Assembly: GCF_003006155.1 (NCBI RefSeq)
Contig: NZ_CP023559.1
Coordinates: 2,666,001-2,730,000, forward strand
Direction: 5' to 3'
DNA length: 64,000 nt
DNA from: Salinicola tamaricis
Lineage (GTDB): Bacteria; Pseudomonadota; Gammaproteobacteria; Pseudomonadales; Halomonadaceae
Shown in pieces: positions 9,477 through 20,029 of the stretch (position 1 is its first letter; each line of letters opens with the position of its first letter). Below the pieces are notes generated by a model that worked only from the letters and a program-made list of their open reading frames with translations, did not search any database and was not told where the DNA came from. Position numbers and translations under genes: made by a program.

Positions 9477-9583
9477 AACTCGCGCATTCCGGGCGCTGTC
9501 CGGCGAGGATGGCGCCGAGTCTTTACACTCTCTTGCCGGGCACGCAACCGTGCCCGGTACTTGTTTTTCATGAGGTTCGTCAT

Positions 9584-9877
9584 ATGTTTACCGACCGCCC
9601 CCAGGCCCAGTCCAGCGTCCAGATCGACAACGCCCGTGTGCGTGTCACCGAGTGGCGCTTCGCCCCCGGCGCCGAGACCGGCTGGCACGTGCACGACTGT
9701 GACTACGTGGTGGTACCCCAGAGCACCGGCAAGCTCGATCTCGAGACCCTGGACGGCCACACCTTCTCGACGCTGGAGAGCGGTGTCTCCTACTACCGCG
9801 AGCGCGGCGTCGAGCACAACGTGATCAACCCCAACGACGAGGAGTTCGTGTTCGTCGAGATCGAACTCAAGGCCTGA
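9584..9877 (+). CDS. Small cupin-domain protein
   Basis: The protein has 97 residues, a single cupin barrel. The metal-binding motif is visible as GAETGWHVHDCDYVVV and the second half as GVSYYRERGVEHNVIN. The ATG at 9584 (MFTDRPQAQ) is preferred over an upstream in-frame ATG at 9509 that would add a stretch unlike the family. It stands alone between element copy 1 and a SEC-C gene. Substrate unknown; small cupins of this size are usually metal-dependent isomerases, dioxygenase-like proteins or binding proteins. Confidence 0.8.
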   Translation: MFTDRPQAQSSVQIDNARVRVTEWRFAPGAETGWHVHDCDYVVVPQSTGKLDLETLDGHTFSTLESGVSYYRERGVEHNVINPNDEEFVFVEIELKA

Positions 9878-9945
9878 GATGGCGTGGCGGGAGAGGAGGG
9901 CTTGGGAGATAATCGTCGCCTTTCTCCCCCTCGCGAGTACTCGGC

Positions 9946-10158
9946 ATGACCCAGCCCCACGTCCACGGTCCCGGTTGTGGCCACGATCACGCCCATGAAC
10001 ATGACCACGGCGCCGATGGCCACGTTCACGGCCCGCACTGTCAGCACCACCACCACACGCCCCAGGCGCCGGTGCGCAATGCGCTCAAGGATGTCGGGCG
10101 TAACGACCCCTGCCCGTGTGGCAGTGGGAAAAAGTTCAAGAAGTGTCACGCCGCTTGA
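9946..10158 (+). CDS. Histidine-rich SEC-C metal-binding mini-protein
   Basis: The protein has 70 residues. The first half is a metal-ligand-rich run (16 histidines and two cysteines, e.g. [15 protein letters not shown] and HCQHHHH). The last 20 residues are a SEC-C motif, [17 protein letters not shown], the zinc-binding tail known from SecA. It could buffer or deliver zinc or nickel, or attach to a ribosome/SecB-like partner via SEC-C. A second SEC-C gene (ychJ) lies at 46649. The function is not known; the domain assignment is solid. Confidence 0.8.
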   Translation: MTQPHVHGPGCGHDHAHEHDHGADGHVHGPHCQHHHHTPQAPVRNALKDVGRNDPCPCGSGKKFKKCHAA

Positions 10159-10176
10159 AAACCCGAGCGCGCCGCC

Positions 10177-11094
10177 TCAGGCCGGGGCGGCCATCGCCTG
10201 CTTGAGGTGCGCCACGAAGGCCGCTGTGGCGGCTGGCAGGGTGCGGTTGGTCAGGGTCTGCACCTCGATGTGGCGGGCATCCATGCCGGCGTCGACGATG
10301 GGGATCGCCACCAGCCGCTGCTGCGCCAGCCGCTGGCGGATGGAGAGCTCCCCGGCGAGCGCGATACCACCGCCGAAGATGGCGCAGTTGAGCATCGACT
10401 CGATGTAGTTGCTGGTGAATACCGAGGTGAAGATCAGATTCTGCTGGCCACAGCAGATATCGAACAGCTGGCGCAGGGTGGTTTCCGGCGGCGGCAACAG
10501 CATGGCGTGGGGCTGTAGCTGGGCCAGCTTGAGATGCCGCCTCCCTGCCAGCGGATGCGCCGGAGACATCAGCGCCAGGATCGGCGAGCGCTGGCGATGC
10601 TCGACGCGCACGTCGGGCTGCGGCGCCAGGCTGAAGGTAAGCCCGATATCCACCTCGCCCTCGCGTACCTGACGGGTCACCTCGGCGGGTGAGGCCACGT
10701 TGAGCCGGAACAGAATGCCGGCGTAGGCGTGGCGGAACTCGGCGATCGCCTTGGGTAGAAAATCGACCGCGAACCCCTCCGAACTGGCCAGCCGCACGGT
10801 GCCGCGCTGCAGCCCCCGCAAGCCCTGGATCTCGCCCACCACGCGCTCGCTCTCCAACTGCTGGCGCCGGGCATGCAGCGCCAGCAGCTCACCCGCCGCG
10901 CTGGGAATCATGCCGCGGGCGCGGCGCTCGAACAGCTGGGTGTCGAGTTCGGTCTCGAGCCGCGCAATCTGACGGCTGATTGCGGAGGCGGCGACGTTGA
11001 GATGGGCTGACGCCTCACTGATGGACCCCCACTTGATCACCGCCAGGAAGTAGCGCAGGGCGGTCTCCTGCAACGCGCGATGGGAGTTGGCCAT
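10177..11094 (-). CDS. LysR-family transcriptional regulator
   Basis: The protein has 305 residues with an N-terminal winged helix-turn-helix (residues about 8-65, LRYFLAVIKWGSISEASAHL) and a C-terminal substrate-binding domain, the standard LysR layout. The ATG at 11094 (MANSHRALQETALRY) is chosen; longer in-frame starts add residues not seen in the family. It is divergent from the peptide ABC operon beginning at 11358 and probably controls it, with two inverted repeats in the shared intergenic region as candidate operators. The ligand is unknown, likely a peptide or amino acid. Confidence 0.9.
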   Translation of the reverse strand: MANSHRALQETALRYFLAVIKWGSISEASAHLNVAASAISRQIARLETELDTQLFERRARGMIPSAAGELLALHARRQQLESERVVGEIQGLRGLQRGTVRLASSEGFAVDFLPKAIAEFRHAYAGILFRLNVASPAEVTRQVREGEVDIGLTFSLAPQPDVRVEHRQRSPILALMSPAHPLAGRRHLKLAQLQPHAMLLPPPETTLRQLFDICCGQQNLIFTSVFTSNYIESMLNCAIFGGGIALAGELSIRQRLAQQRLVAIPIVDAGMDARHIEVQTLTNRTLPAATAAFVAHLKQAMAAPA

Positions 11095-11121
11095 GGTGTG
11101 TTGCCCTGTTTTTATTAAGGT

Positions 11122-11136
11122 TTGCCGATACGGCAA
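11122..11136. promoter_or_regulatory. Candidate LysR operator 1
   Basis: Perfect inverted repeat TTGCCG-ATA-CGGCAA, 28 bases upstream of the lysR-type start. The size and position fit a LysR autoregulatory site, but no binding data are possible from sequence alone. Confidence 0.4.
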
Positions 11137-11148
11137 GGATGCCATCGA

Positions 11149-11170
11149 AACATGATACTTGTGGCATGTT
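11149..11170. promoter_or_regulatory. Candidate LysR operator 2
   Basis: Interrupted dyad AACATG-N10-CATGTT in the lysR/dpp intergenic region. It contains the T-N11-A type geometry expected of LysR boxes. Confidence 0.4.
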
Positions 11171-11270
11171 TTCCCCTTCGATAGCTTGATTTTCAAGCAC
11201 CCTCTCGAGCGAGCTTGCTCGCCGGCGCTTCTGACTCATCACCCAACGGCACCCATCAAGGCATTCAAGG

Positions 11271-11337
11271 CGACAGCTAAAAACGACAGCCAACAAGCGA
11301 CAGCCAATAAACAGACGACAGCATCAACGACGACAGC
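11271..11337 (+). repeat. Five CGACAGC direct repeats in the dpp leader
   Basis: CGACAGC starts at 11271, 11284, 11298, 11316 and 11331, in an unstructured ACA-rich stretch immediately before the ribosome site of the peptide-binding protein gene. The repeats are 13-18 bases apart and most are preceded by A or G. Confidence 0.7.
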
Positions 11338-11357
11338 AACAACAAGACGAGGTCGAT

Positions 11358-12878
11358 ATGCGCTCCACCACCGTGCTCCAACGCGTGCTGGTCGGCACCA
11401 CCCTGTGCTGCCTCTCGCTGCCCGCTCTGGCCGGTAAGGCCAACGACACCCTGGTCTACGCCTCCGATACCGAGCCGGAGAACGTCAGCCCCTACCACAA
11501 CAACGTGCGTGAAGGGGTCATCCTCTCGCATCTGGCCTGGGATACCCTGATCTACCGCAATCCGCAGACCAATCAGTATCAGCCGCAGTTGGCCACCGAG
11601 TGGCACTGGGTCGACCCCACCACGCTGGACATGACCCTGCGCCAGGGAGTGACCTTTCAGAACGGTGAGCCGTTCGATGCCGACGACGTGGTGTTCACCT
11701 TCAACTACGTGGTCTCGCCCGACGCCAAGGTGGTCACGCGACAGAACGTCGACTGGATCGAGAGCGTCGAGAAGCGCGGTGATTTCCAGGTGCGCTTCCA
11801 TCTCAAGCAGCCGTTCCCGGCGGCGCTGGAGTATCTCTCCGGGCCGACGCCGGTCTATCCCGACGAGTACTTCCAGAAGGTCGGCCTGGCCGAATTCAGT
11901 CGGCATCCGATCGGTACCGGCCCCTATCGCATCACCGAGGTGAAACCGGGGGAGGGCGTCAAGCTCACGCGTAACCCGGACTACTTCGCCGACAGCCCCC
12001 TGGGCCAGCCGCAGATCGGCAACATCGAGTTCAAGGTGATCCCCGATCAGGACTCCCGCGTGGCCCAGCTGATGACCGGGCAGGTCGACTGGATCTGGCG
12101 GGTGCCGGCGGATCAGGCCGAGCAGATGCAGGGCATGCCCGGCGTCACCGTGGCCAGCGGCGAAACCATGCGGGTCGGCTACATTTCCTTCGATGCCGCC
12201 CGGCGCGAAGCCTCGCCGCTGAGCAAGCTGAAGGTGCGCCAGGCGATCAACCACGCCATCAACCGCCAGGGCATGGCCGACAATCTGGTGCGCGGCGGTA
12301 GCCGGCCGCTCTACGCGCCGTGCTTCCCGGCCCAGTTCGGCTGCGAGACCCAGGACGTGGTCAAGTACGACTACGACCCGGACAAGGCGCGCGCGCTGCT
12401 GGCGGAAGCCGGCTACCCGGAGGGCTTCGAGATCGATCTCTACGCCTAACGCGAGCGCGACTACGCCGAGGCGATGATCGGCGACCTGCGCAACGTGGGC
12501 ATCCGCGCCAATCTGCGCTTCATGACCTCGGCGGCGCTGCTCGATCAGCAGCGCAGTGGCAACACCGACATGTCGTTCAAGACCTGGGGCTCCTACTCGG
12601 TCAACGACGCCTCGGCCTTCACCAGTGTCTACTTCGGCGGCGGTGCCGACGATCTGTGGCAGGACCCGCAGGTCGAGTCCTGGCTCGAGACCGCCGATAC
12701 CTCGGTCGACCCCGAGGTGCGCCGCGAGAACTACCGCCAGGCGCTGGCACGGATCTCCGAGCAGGCCTACTGGGCGCCGCTGTTCTCCTACTCGACCTAC
12801 TACGCCTACACCTCGGATCTCAACTTCACCCCCTATCCGGACGAGCTGCCGCGCTTCGTCGAGGCGAGCTGGAAGTGA
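11358..12878 (+). pseudogene. dppA: Dipeptide/oligopeptide ABC substrate-binding protein with an in-frame stop
   Basis: One continuous frame of 507 codons encodes a periplasmic family-5 solute-binding protein: signal peptide (residues 1-27, ending PALAG), then LVYASDTEPENVSPYHNN, LRQGVTFQNGEPFDADDVVF and IGTGPYRITEVKPGEG. The frame is interrupted once by TAA at 12447-12449, where the context (YA-stop-RERDYAEAM) suggests an original TAC. The reading resumes without shift to TGA at 12876-12878. It captures peptides for the DppBCDF transporter downstream. As given, translation would yield 363 residues lacking the last lobe. Confidence 0.85.
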
Positions 12879-12898
12879 TCCGGCTGTCGTGAGGCCGC

Positions 12899-12919
12899 GC
12901 CCCGGTCAAGCGCCGGGGC
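12899..12919 (+). terminator. Stem-loop between binding-protein and permease genes
   Basis: GCCCCGG-TCAAGCG-CCGGGGC with no T-run, 20 bases after the dppA stop. Such hairpins commonly protect the 3' end of the binding-protein message and lower expression of the downstream transporter subunits. Confidence 0.5.
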
Positions 12920-13036
12920 CCCAAGAGCCGCCGCGACGCGCTGGGTGACGAGAGAAGGGTAAGAGAGAAGGGTGACGCAAGCGTCGACGCGAGCGTCGAC
13001 AGGCGTCAGGAGAGACGGGGAGAGGCGTTTCAGCTT

Positions 13037-13954
13037 ATGGGCACATTCATCGTGCGCCGCCTGCTGGTGGCGTTGGGGGTGGCACTGACCATCTCGGTGG
13101 TCAGCTTCATGCTGCTGCATCTGTCGGGGGATCTGGCGACGTCGATCGCCGGGCCGGAGGCGACCGCCGAACAGGTCGCGCAGATCCGCGTCGAGTATGG
13201 GCTCGACCGGCCGATCGTGAGCCAGTATCTCGACTGGCTGGGTGGGGCGCTGCAGTTCGATTTCGGGCGCTCTTACTACTACCAGAGCACGGTGATCGAC
13301 CTGATCGTCGAGCGCATGCCGATCACCCTGACCCTGGGCGGCCTGGCGCTGGGGCTGGCGGTGTGCATCTCGATTCCGCTCGGGGTGGTCGCCGCGCTCA
13401 AGCGCGACAGCTGGGTCGACCGCCTGGCGCTGCTGTTCGCGGTGGTGGGGCAGGCGATGCCGAGCTTCTGGTTCGGCCTGACCCTGATCGTGGTCTTCGC
13501 GGTCACGCTCAAGTGGCTGCCTGCGGCGGGCAGCGGGGGGCTGGAGCACTTCATCCTGCCGGCGATCGCGCTCGGCTACTACGCCACCCCGGCGATGATG
13601 CGCCTGACCCGCACCGGCATGCTCGAGGTGCTGGAGTCGGACTATATCCGCACCGCCCGTGCCAAGGGGCTCTCGACCACCTCGGTGATCTTCAAGCACG
13701 CCCTGCGCAACGCCATCATCCCGGTGGTGGCGCTGGCCGCGGTGGAGCTCGGCTTCATGCTCGGCGGCTCGGTGGTGATCGAGTCGGTGTTCTCCCTCGG
13801 CGGGCTGGGGCAGCTCGCCTGGGATGCCATTTCGCGCAACGACTACCCGGTGGTGCAGGCGGTGGTGCTGATCATCGCGCTGTTCTACATCGTGCTGACG
13901 CTGCTGGCGGATGTCGCCAACGCGGCGCTCGATCCGCGCATCCGTACTCGCTGA
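13037..13954 (+). CDS. dppB: Peptide ABC transporter permease, DppB family
   Basis: The protein has 305 residues and six predicted membrane helices. The cytoplasmic EAA-type loop that contacts the ATPases is visible as YIRTARAKGLSTTSVIFKHA, followed by LRNAIIPVVALAAVE. The N-terminal cytoplasmic start MGTFIVRRLLVALGVAL is typical. It is separated from dppA by 158 bases containing a stem-loop, and from dppC by only 10 bases. It forms half of the inner-membrane channel for peptides. Confidence 0.93.
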   Translation: MGTFIVRRLLVALGVALTISVVSFMLLHLSGDLATSIAGPEATAEQVAQIRVEYGLDRPIVSQYLDWLGGALQFDFGRSYYYQSTVIDLIVERMPITLTLGGLALGLAVCISIPLGVVAALKRDSWVDRLALLFAVVGQAMPSFWFGLTLIVVFAVTLKWLPAAGSGGLEHFILPAIALGYYATPAMMRLTRTGMLEVLESDYIRTARAKGLSTTSVIFKHALRNAIIPVVALAAVELGFMLGGSVVIESVFSLGGLGQLAWDAISRNDYPVVQAVVLIIALFYIVLTLLADVANAALDPRIRTR

Positions 13955-13964
13955 GGAGCTCGCC

Positions 13965-14923
13965 ATGACCGTTTCGACTTCGACGACGTCTCGCGCCTCG
14001 CGGGCACCCGCCGCCGGCGGCCGTGCCCGCGCGCTGAGCGAAGTACCGCTGCCGCCCACGGCCTGGTCGCGGGTGACGCGCAAGGTGTTCGGCCATCGCG
14101 GCCTGGCGATCGGCCTGGCGATCGGCCTGGTGTGTGTCGGGCTGGCAGTGCTGATCGCGCTGTTCGCCCCGCTGCTGGCCCCCCACGACCCCTATTTCCA
14201 GGACATCTCCAACCGTATGGTGCCGCCGGTCTGGCACGACAAGGGCAGTTGGACCCACGTGCTGGGCACCGACAAGCTGGGGCGCGACTATCTCAGCCGA
14301 CTGATCTACGGCACCCGCATCTCGCTCACCATCGGGCTGGTGGCGGCACTGATCTCGGGGGTGATCGGCACCACCCTGGGCGTGCTCGCCGGCTACTTCG
14401 GTGGCCGCGTCGATGCCTTCATCAGCTACATCATCACCACCCGCCTGGCGATGCCAGTGGTGCTGGTGGCGCTGGCGCTGGCCTCGCTCACCGGCGGTTC
14501 GCTGACCACGGTGATCGTGCTGCTGGGGCTACTGCTGTGGGACCGCTTCGCGGTGGTCTCGCGCTCGGTGACCCAGCAACTGCGCGATGCCGAGTATGTC
14601 TATGCTGCGCGCACCCTGGGCTGCTCGCTGCCCTACATCCTGGTGCGCGAAGTGCTGCCCAACATCGCCGGGGCGCTGATCGTGGTAATCACCCTGGAGA
14701 TGGCCCACGCCATCCTGCTCGAAGCGACGCTGTCGTTTCTGGGCATGGGCGTACAGCCGCCGTTGCCCTCCTGGGGGCTGATGGTCGCCGAGGGCAAGGC
14801 CTACATGTTCTTTCAGCCGTGGGTGATCGCGATTCCCGGCGTGGCGCTGTTCGTGCTGGTGCTGGCGATCAATCTGCTGGGTGACGGATTGCGCGATCTC
14901 AACGCACCGGGAGGGCGCCACTG

Positions 14924-14924
<1 letters not shown>
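13965..14924 (+). CDS. dppC: Peptide ABC transporter permease, DppC family
   Basis: The protein has 319 residues. It has an N-terminal cytoplasmic extension, the OppC-type segment with GTDKLGRDYLSRLIYGTRIS, and the EAA loop DAEYVYAARTLGCSLPYILV. The ATG at 13965 is preceded by TGAGGAGCTCGCC, a strong ribosome site; an in-frame upstream start at 13911 would overlap dppB. Its stop overlaps the dppD start (TGATG). It pairs with DppB to form the pore. Confidence 0.93.
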
Positions 14925-15942
<1,018 letters not shown>

Positions 15943-15946
<4 letters not shown>

Positions 15947-16971
15947 ATGCGCTATCGTCCCGCGGCGCACTGGCCGATCAGGCTGGCGCCGGCCCTGACA
16001 CCGACATCGATACCATGCCGGCGCTCGAGCTGTGCGCACTCTCCAAGCGCTACACCCTGGGTGGCGGGCTGTTCAAGCGCGGCCGTGCACTGCAGGCGGT
16101 GAGCGAGGTTTCGCTGGCGATTCCGCGCGGCCAGGTGATGGGTCTGGTCGGCGAGTCCGGCTGCGGCAAGAGCACCCTGGCCAAGATGCTGCTGGGGCTG
16201 GCAACGCCCAGTGCCGGCGAGGTGCGCGTCGATGGCCGCCCGCTGGGGGACGCCGGGCAGAAGGCGCTGGCGCGGCATATCCAACCGATCTTCCAGGACC
16301 CCTATTCATCGCTCAATCCGCGCAAGCGGGTGGCGGCGATCGTCGAATTGCCGCTGCGCGTGCACGGCATCGGCACCCCGCGCGAGCGGGCCCAACGGGT
16401 CGCCGAGACACTTGACCTGGTGGGCCTGCCCCAGCGCGCCGCCGCGCAGTTTCCGGGCCAGCTCTCCGGGGGCCAGCGCCAGCGCGTGGCGATCGCCCGG
16501 GCGCTGATCATGCGTCCTGACATCGTGATCTGCGACGAGCCGACCTCGGCGCTGGACGTGTCGGTGCAGGCGCAGATTCTCAATCTGCTGCTCGATCTCA
16601 AGCAGGAGTTCGGGCTGACCTATCTGTTCATCAGCCACGACCTGGCTGTGGTCGAGCATCTGGTCGACCGGGTCGCGGTGATGTATCTGGGGCGGATCGT
16701 CGAGGAGGGCAGCCGCAAGCAGATCTTCGCCGCGCCGCGCCATCCCTACACCCAGGCGCTGCTGGCCTCGGCACTGACGCCGGAGCCCGGGCTGGGGGTG
16801 CCGGACATCGGCCTGGGCGACGTCATGCCCGACCCCAGCAATCCGCCCAGCGGCTGCGCCTTTCATCCGCGCTGCCCCAAGGCCCAGGCGCTGTGCCGTG
16901 AGAGCCGCCCGACGCTCACCGCGGAAACCACCGGTGTCAGCCGCGCCGCTTGTCACTTCGCCTCGGCCTGA
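15943..16971 (+). CDS. dppF: Peptide ABC transporter ATP-binding protein, DppF family
   Basis: The protein has 342 residues. It has Walker A GESGCGKS, signature LSGGQRQR, Walker B VICDEPTSALD and FISHDLAVVEHL, and the C-terminal cysteine segment CAFHPRCPKAQALC. The start ATGA overlaps the dppD stop. The first 20 residues (MNALSSRGALADQAGAGPDT) are a poorly conserved extension; a shorter start at 16015 (MPALELCAL) is possible. It is the last gene of the transporter; a dispersed palindromic element follows. Confidence 0.93.
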
Positions 16972-16989
16972 GCGGGTCGCATCACGGTG

Positions 16990-17135
16990 TTAGGTGCTGT
17001 CTGAAAAGTCGACGAGCGAAGGTCAGGCAAGGCAAAAATCGGCGAAAACGCGGAGTTTACCGGGTGTAAATGAGCATCTTGAGTCGATTTTTAACGCCGC
17101 ATGGGCGAGCGCAGTACTTTTCAGATAGTGCCTAG
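16990..17135. repeat. 146-bp palindromic element, copy 2 (inverted)
   Basis: Same element as copy 1 but in opposite orientation: TTAGGTGCTGTCTGAAAAGT at the left and ACTTTTCAGATAGTGCCTAG at the right, with the internal GCAAAAATCGGC...GATTTTTAACG core between. It separates dppF from the peptidase genes and could act as a bidirectional terminator. Confidence 0.9.
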
Positions 17136-17167
17136 AGGCTCTTTTTCAGTCTATTCGAGGACACTGC

Positions 17168-18592
17168 ATGTCACGTCAACAAGCGCTCGCCAGCGTCTAT
17201 AAGGGCTTCGACGAGGGCGAGTTCCGCCGCCAGCTGGCGGCCCGGATCGCGGTGCGCAGCGATAGCCAGAGCGGTGAGGGGGAGGCCGAGCTGGAGCGCT
17301 ATCTGCGCGAGTGCATCATTCCCGAGCTCGAACGGCTCGGCTTCACCTGGGAGATCGTCGCCAATCCGGAGCCGGGCTATGGCCCGCTGCTGCTGGCCGA
17401 GCGACGCGAAGCCGAGGCGGCCCTCTGCGTGCTCAGCTATGGTCACGGAGACGTGGTCCGCGGCTACGATGACCAGTGGCGCGAGGGGCTCTCACCCTGG
17501 CAGCTGACGGTGGAGGGGGAGCGCTGGTACGGCCGCGGCACCGCCGACAACAAGGGCCAGCACAGCATCAATCTGGCCGCGCTGGCGGCGGTCATCGAAG
17601 CGCGTGGCGGGCGCCTGGGTTACACCGTCAAGCTGGTGCTGGAGATGGGCGAAGAGACCGGCTCGCCGGGGCTCAAGGCGGTCTGCGCGGCCTACCGTGA
17701 GCGCCTGGCCGCGGACCTGTTCATCGCCTCCGACGGCCCGCGCCTGGCGGCGGATGCGCCGACCCTGTTCCTCGGCTCGCGCGGGTCGTTCAACTTCGAC
17801 CTGCGCCTGCGCGCTCGCGAAGGCGCCCACCACTCGGGCAACTGGGGCGGCGTGCTCTCCAACCCCGCGACGCGCCTGGCCAACGCCTGGGCCTCACTGG
17901 TCGATGCCGATGGCCGGATTCGGGTCGCGGGGCTGCGCCCACCGGCGATCCCTGCGGCGGTGAAGCAGGCGCTGGCGACGCTGGAAGTCGGCACCACGCC
18001 GGGCGACCCGGCGCTGGCCGAGGGCTGGGGCGAGACGGGGCTGACGCCCGCCGAGCGGCTGTTCGCCTGGAACACCCTGGAGCTGTTGGCGTTCAAGGCC
18101 GGCAACCCCGAGGCGCCGGCCAACGCTATTCCCGGCGAGGCCTATGCCCACGCCCAGCTGCGCTACGTGGTCGGCAGCGATCAGGAGCACTTCTTGCGCC
18201 ACCTGCGCTTGCATCTCGATGCCCACGGCTTCGACGATGTCGAGGTGAGTACGGCGCGGGTATCGCAGATGCGCGCGACCCGGCTCGACCCGGACGACCC
18301 CTGGGTCGGCTGGGCGCTGGATTCGATCCACGCCTCCAGCGGCAAGACCCCGACGCTGCTGCCCAATCTGGGCGGCTCGCTGCCCAACGATGTCTTCGCC
18401 GAGACGCTCGGGCTGCCCACCCTGTGGGTGCCGCACTCCTATCCGGCGTGTTCGCAGCACGCCCCCGACGAGCACGCCCTGGCCAGCATCCTGCGCGAGG
18501 GGCTGGGCATCATGGCCGGGCTGTGGTGGGATCTGGGCGAGCAGGGCGCGAGCGTGCATGCCGCACGCCAGGCAATGAGGAGAAGCGTATGA
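17168..18592 (+). CDS. M20 family metallopeptidase (dipeptidase/deacylase)
   Basis: The protein has 474 residues. M20 zinc-peptidase landmarks are present: LSYGHGDVVRG (first metal ligand and catalytic aspartate), WYGRGTADNKGQHS (second metal aspartate) and VLEMGEETGSPG (catalytic glutamate pair). It follows the peptide ABC operon, so it probably hydrolyses imported peptides or acyl-amino acids in the cytoplasm. The next M20 gene overlaps its end (ATGAG...), indicating co-translation. RBS is CGAGGACACTGC before ATG at 17168. Confidence 0.9.
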   Translation: MSRQQALASVYKGFDEGEFRRQLAARIAVRSDSQSGEGEAELERYLRECIIPELERLGFTWEIVANPEPGYGPLLLAERREAEAALCVLSYGHGDVVRGYDDQWREGLSPWQLTVEGERWYGRGTADNKGQHSINLAALAAVIEARGGRLGYTVKLVLEMGEETGSPGLKAVCAAYRERLAADLFIASDGPRLAADAPTLFLGSRGSFNFDLRLRAREGAHHSGNWGGVLSNPATRLANAWASLVDADGRIRVAGLRPPAIPAAVKQALATLEVGTTPGDPALAEGWGETGLTPAERLFAWNTLELLAFKAGNPEAPANAIPGEAYAHAQLRYVVGSDQEHFLRHLRLHLDAHGFDDVEVSTARVSQMRATRLDPDDPWVGWALDSIHASSGKTPTLLPNLGGSLPNDVFAETLGLPTLWVPHSYPACSQHAPDEHALASILREGLGIMAGLWWDLGEQGASVHAARQAMRRSV

Positions 18593-19761
18593 GTGCCACT
18601 GACCACGAGACTCGCCTGGCGCAGGCTTGCGACTGGCTGGCGCAGCAGCAGGAGGCGATGGTGGCGTGTTGGAGACGCTGGTGAACATCGACTCCAACAG
18701 CTACGACAAGGCCGGGACCGATGCCGTCGCCGACGCCATCGCCGGCTGGTGCGAGGCCGATGGCATCGCGTTCGAGCGCACGCCGCGTGAAGGTTCCGGC
18801 GATATCCTCCAGGTGCGCCTGCCGGCGGCCGGCGCTGGCGGGCACGTGCTGCTGATGGGACATCGCGATACCGTCTTTCCCCGCGGCACGGTGGCAGAGC
18901 GCGGCTACACCCCCAGGGCGATCTCGCCTTCGGCCCCGGGGTCGCCGACATGAAGGCGGGGCTGTGCTCAATCTGTTCGTGCTGCGGGCGCTCAAGCGTG
19001 CCGGCGGGCTGCCATTCGCGGTGCACGCGCTGTTCACCGCCGACGAGGAGATCGGCTCGCCGGACGGCACCGCGTTCATCCGTGCCGCCGCCGAGGGCGC
19101 GCTTGCGGTGTTCAACGCCGAACCCGGGCGGGTCAGCGGCAACGTGGTGACCGCGCGCAAGGGCGGTGCTGCTTTCCGCATCGAGGTCAGCGGGCGCGCC
19201 GCCCACTCGGGGGTGAGCCATGCCGATGGCGCCAGCGCGATCGAGGCGCTGGCGCGCAAGATCGTCAAGCTGCACGCGCTGACCGACTATGCCAGCGGCG
19301 TGACCACCAACGTCGGGGTGATCGAGGGCGGCGTGTCGCGCAATACCGTGGCCCCGGCGGCGAGCGCACAGCTCGACACCCGCTTCGTCGACAACGCCCA
19401 GCGCGAGACGCTGTTCCAGGCCATCGCGGCGATCGTCGCCGAGGAGGAGATCCCCGGCACCCGGGCCACGCTCACCCAGACCTCCGGCTTCCTGCCGCTG
19501 GAGCCTGCGATGAGCGCGGCGCTGTTCGCCCGCTACCAGGCCCAGGCGGCGCGGCTGGGCTTCGCCGTCGAGGGCGAGTTCACTGGCGGCTGCTCGGATG
19601 CCGGCACCACCGCCAGCCTGGGCGTCCCCACGCTGTGCGGCACCGGGCCGGTCGGGGCCAAGATGCATACCGACGAGGAGTACTGCCGGCTGGAGACCTG
19701 CGTGCCTCGGGCCCAGGCGGTGGCAGCGACGATTCTCGATCTGGCCGCCGCTTCGGAGTGA
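18589..19761 (+). pseudogene. Second M20 peptidase, glutamate carboxypeptidase-like; frame broken
   Basis: Starts MSATDHETRLAQACDWLAQ with AGGAGAAGCGT upstream. Reading across frame changes near 18665, 18930 and 18960 restores an M20 (CPG2-type) enzyme of about 390 residues: VNIDSNSYDKAGTD, LLMGHRDTVFPRG, FGPGVADMKAG, LFTADEEIGSPDG, then an uninterrupted C-terminal 265 residues with the dimerisation domain (AFRIEVSGRAAHSGVSHADG) and the last zinc histidine (GAKMHTDEEY). It is likely a partner of the preceding peptidase for using imported peptides. Confidence 0.8.
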
Positions 19762-19862
19762 TCCCGCGAGACCTCCGCGAGGTACTTGGCGTAACGTGGA
19801 GTTACTTACCGAGCGCGTAATGTTGCAGATTGGAACCAAATAGGCGCTCAAGGCGGCTCGAG

Positions 19863-19923
19863 CGACGTCGGGCCGACGTCGATCGGGCGATATACTCGTC
19901 GAGGTATCCGCACTCGCGGATAC
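19863..19923. other. Two perfect palindromes upstream of the HrpK-like ORF
   Basis: CGACGTCG-GGC-CGACGTCG at 19863-19881 and GTATCCGC-ACTC-GCGGATAC at 19904-19923. They lie 107-167 bases upstream of the ATG at 20030 and could be operators or mRNA hairpins; no gene is seen in the 268-base gap they occupy. Confidence 0.5.
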
Positions 19924-20029
19924 GTGATGCAGAGCGTGTGCCAGCAGCAGGCCCGTCTCGCAAGCGGGCGCAACAGCGTCGGTGCACGTGGCGATATTCT
20001 AAAAATCATCTCATGCCAGGGAAATTCCG

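Noticed and set aside
12833..14083. 416-codon minus-strand open frame across dppB
   Set aside because: Arginine/histidine/glutamine-rich low-quality composition with no domain; it is antisense to clear permease genes.
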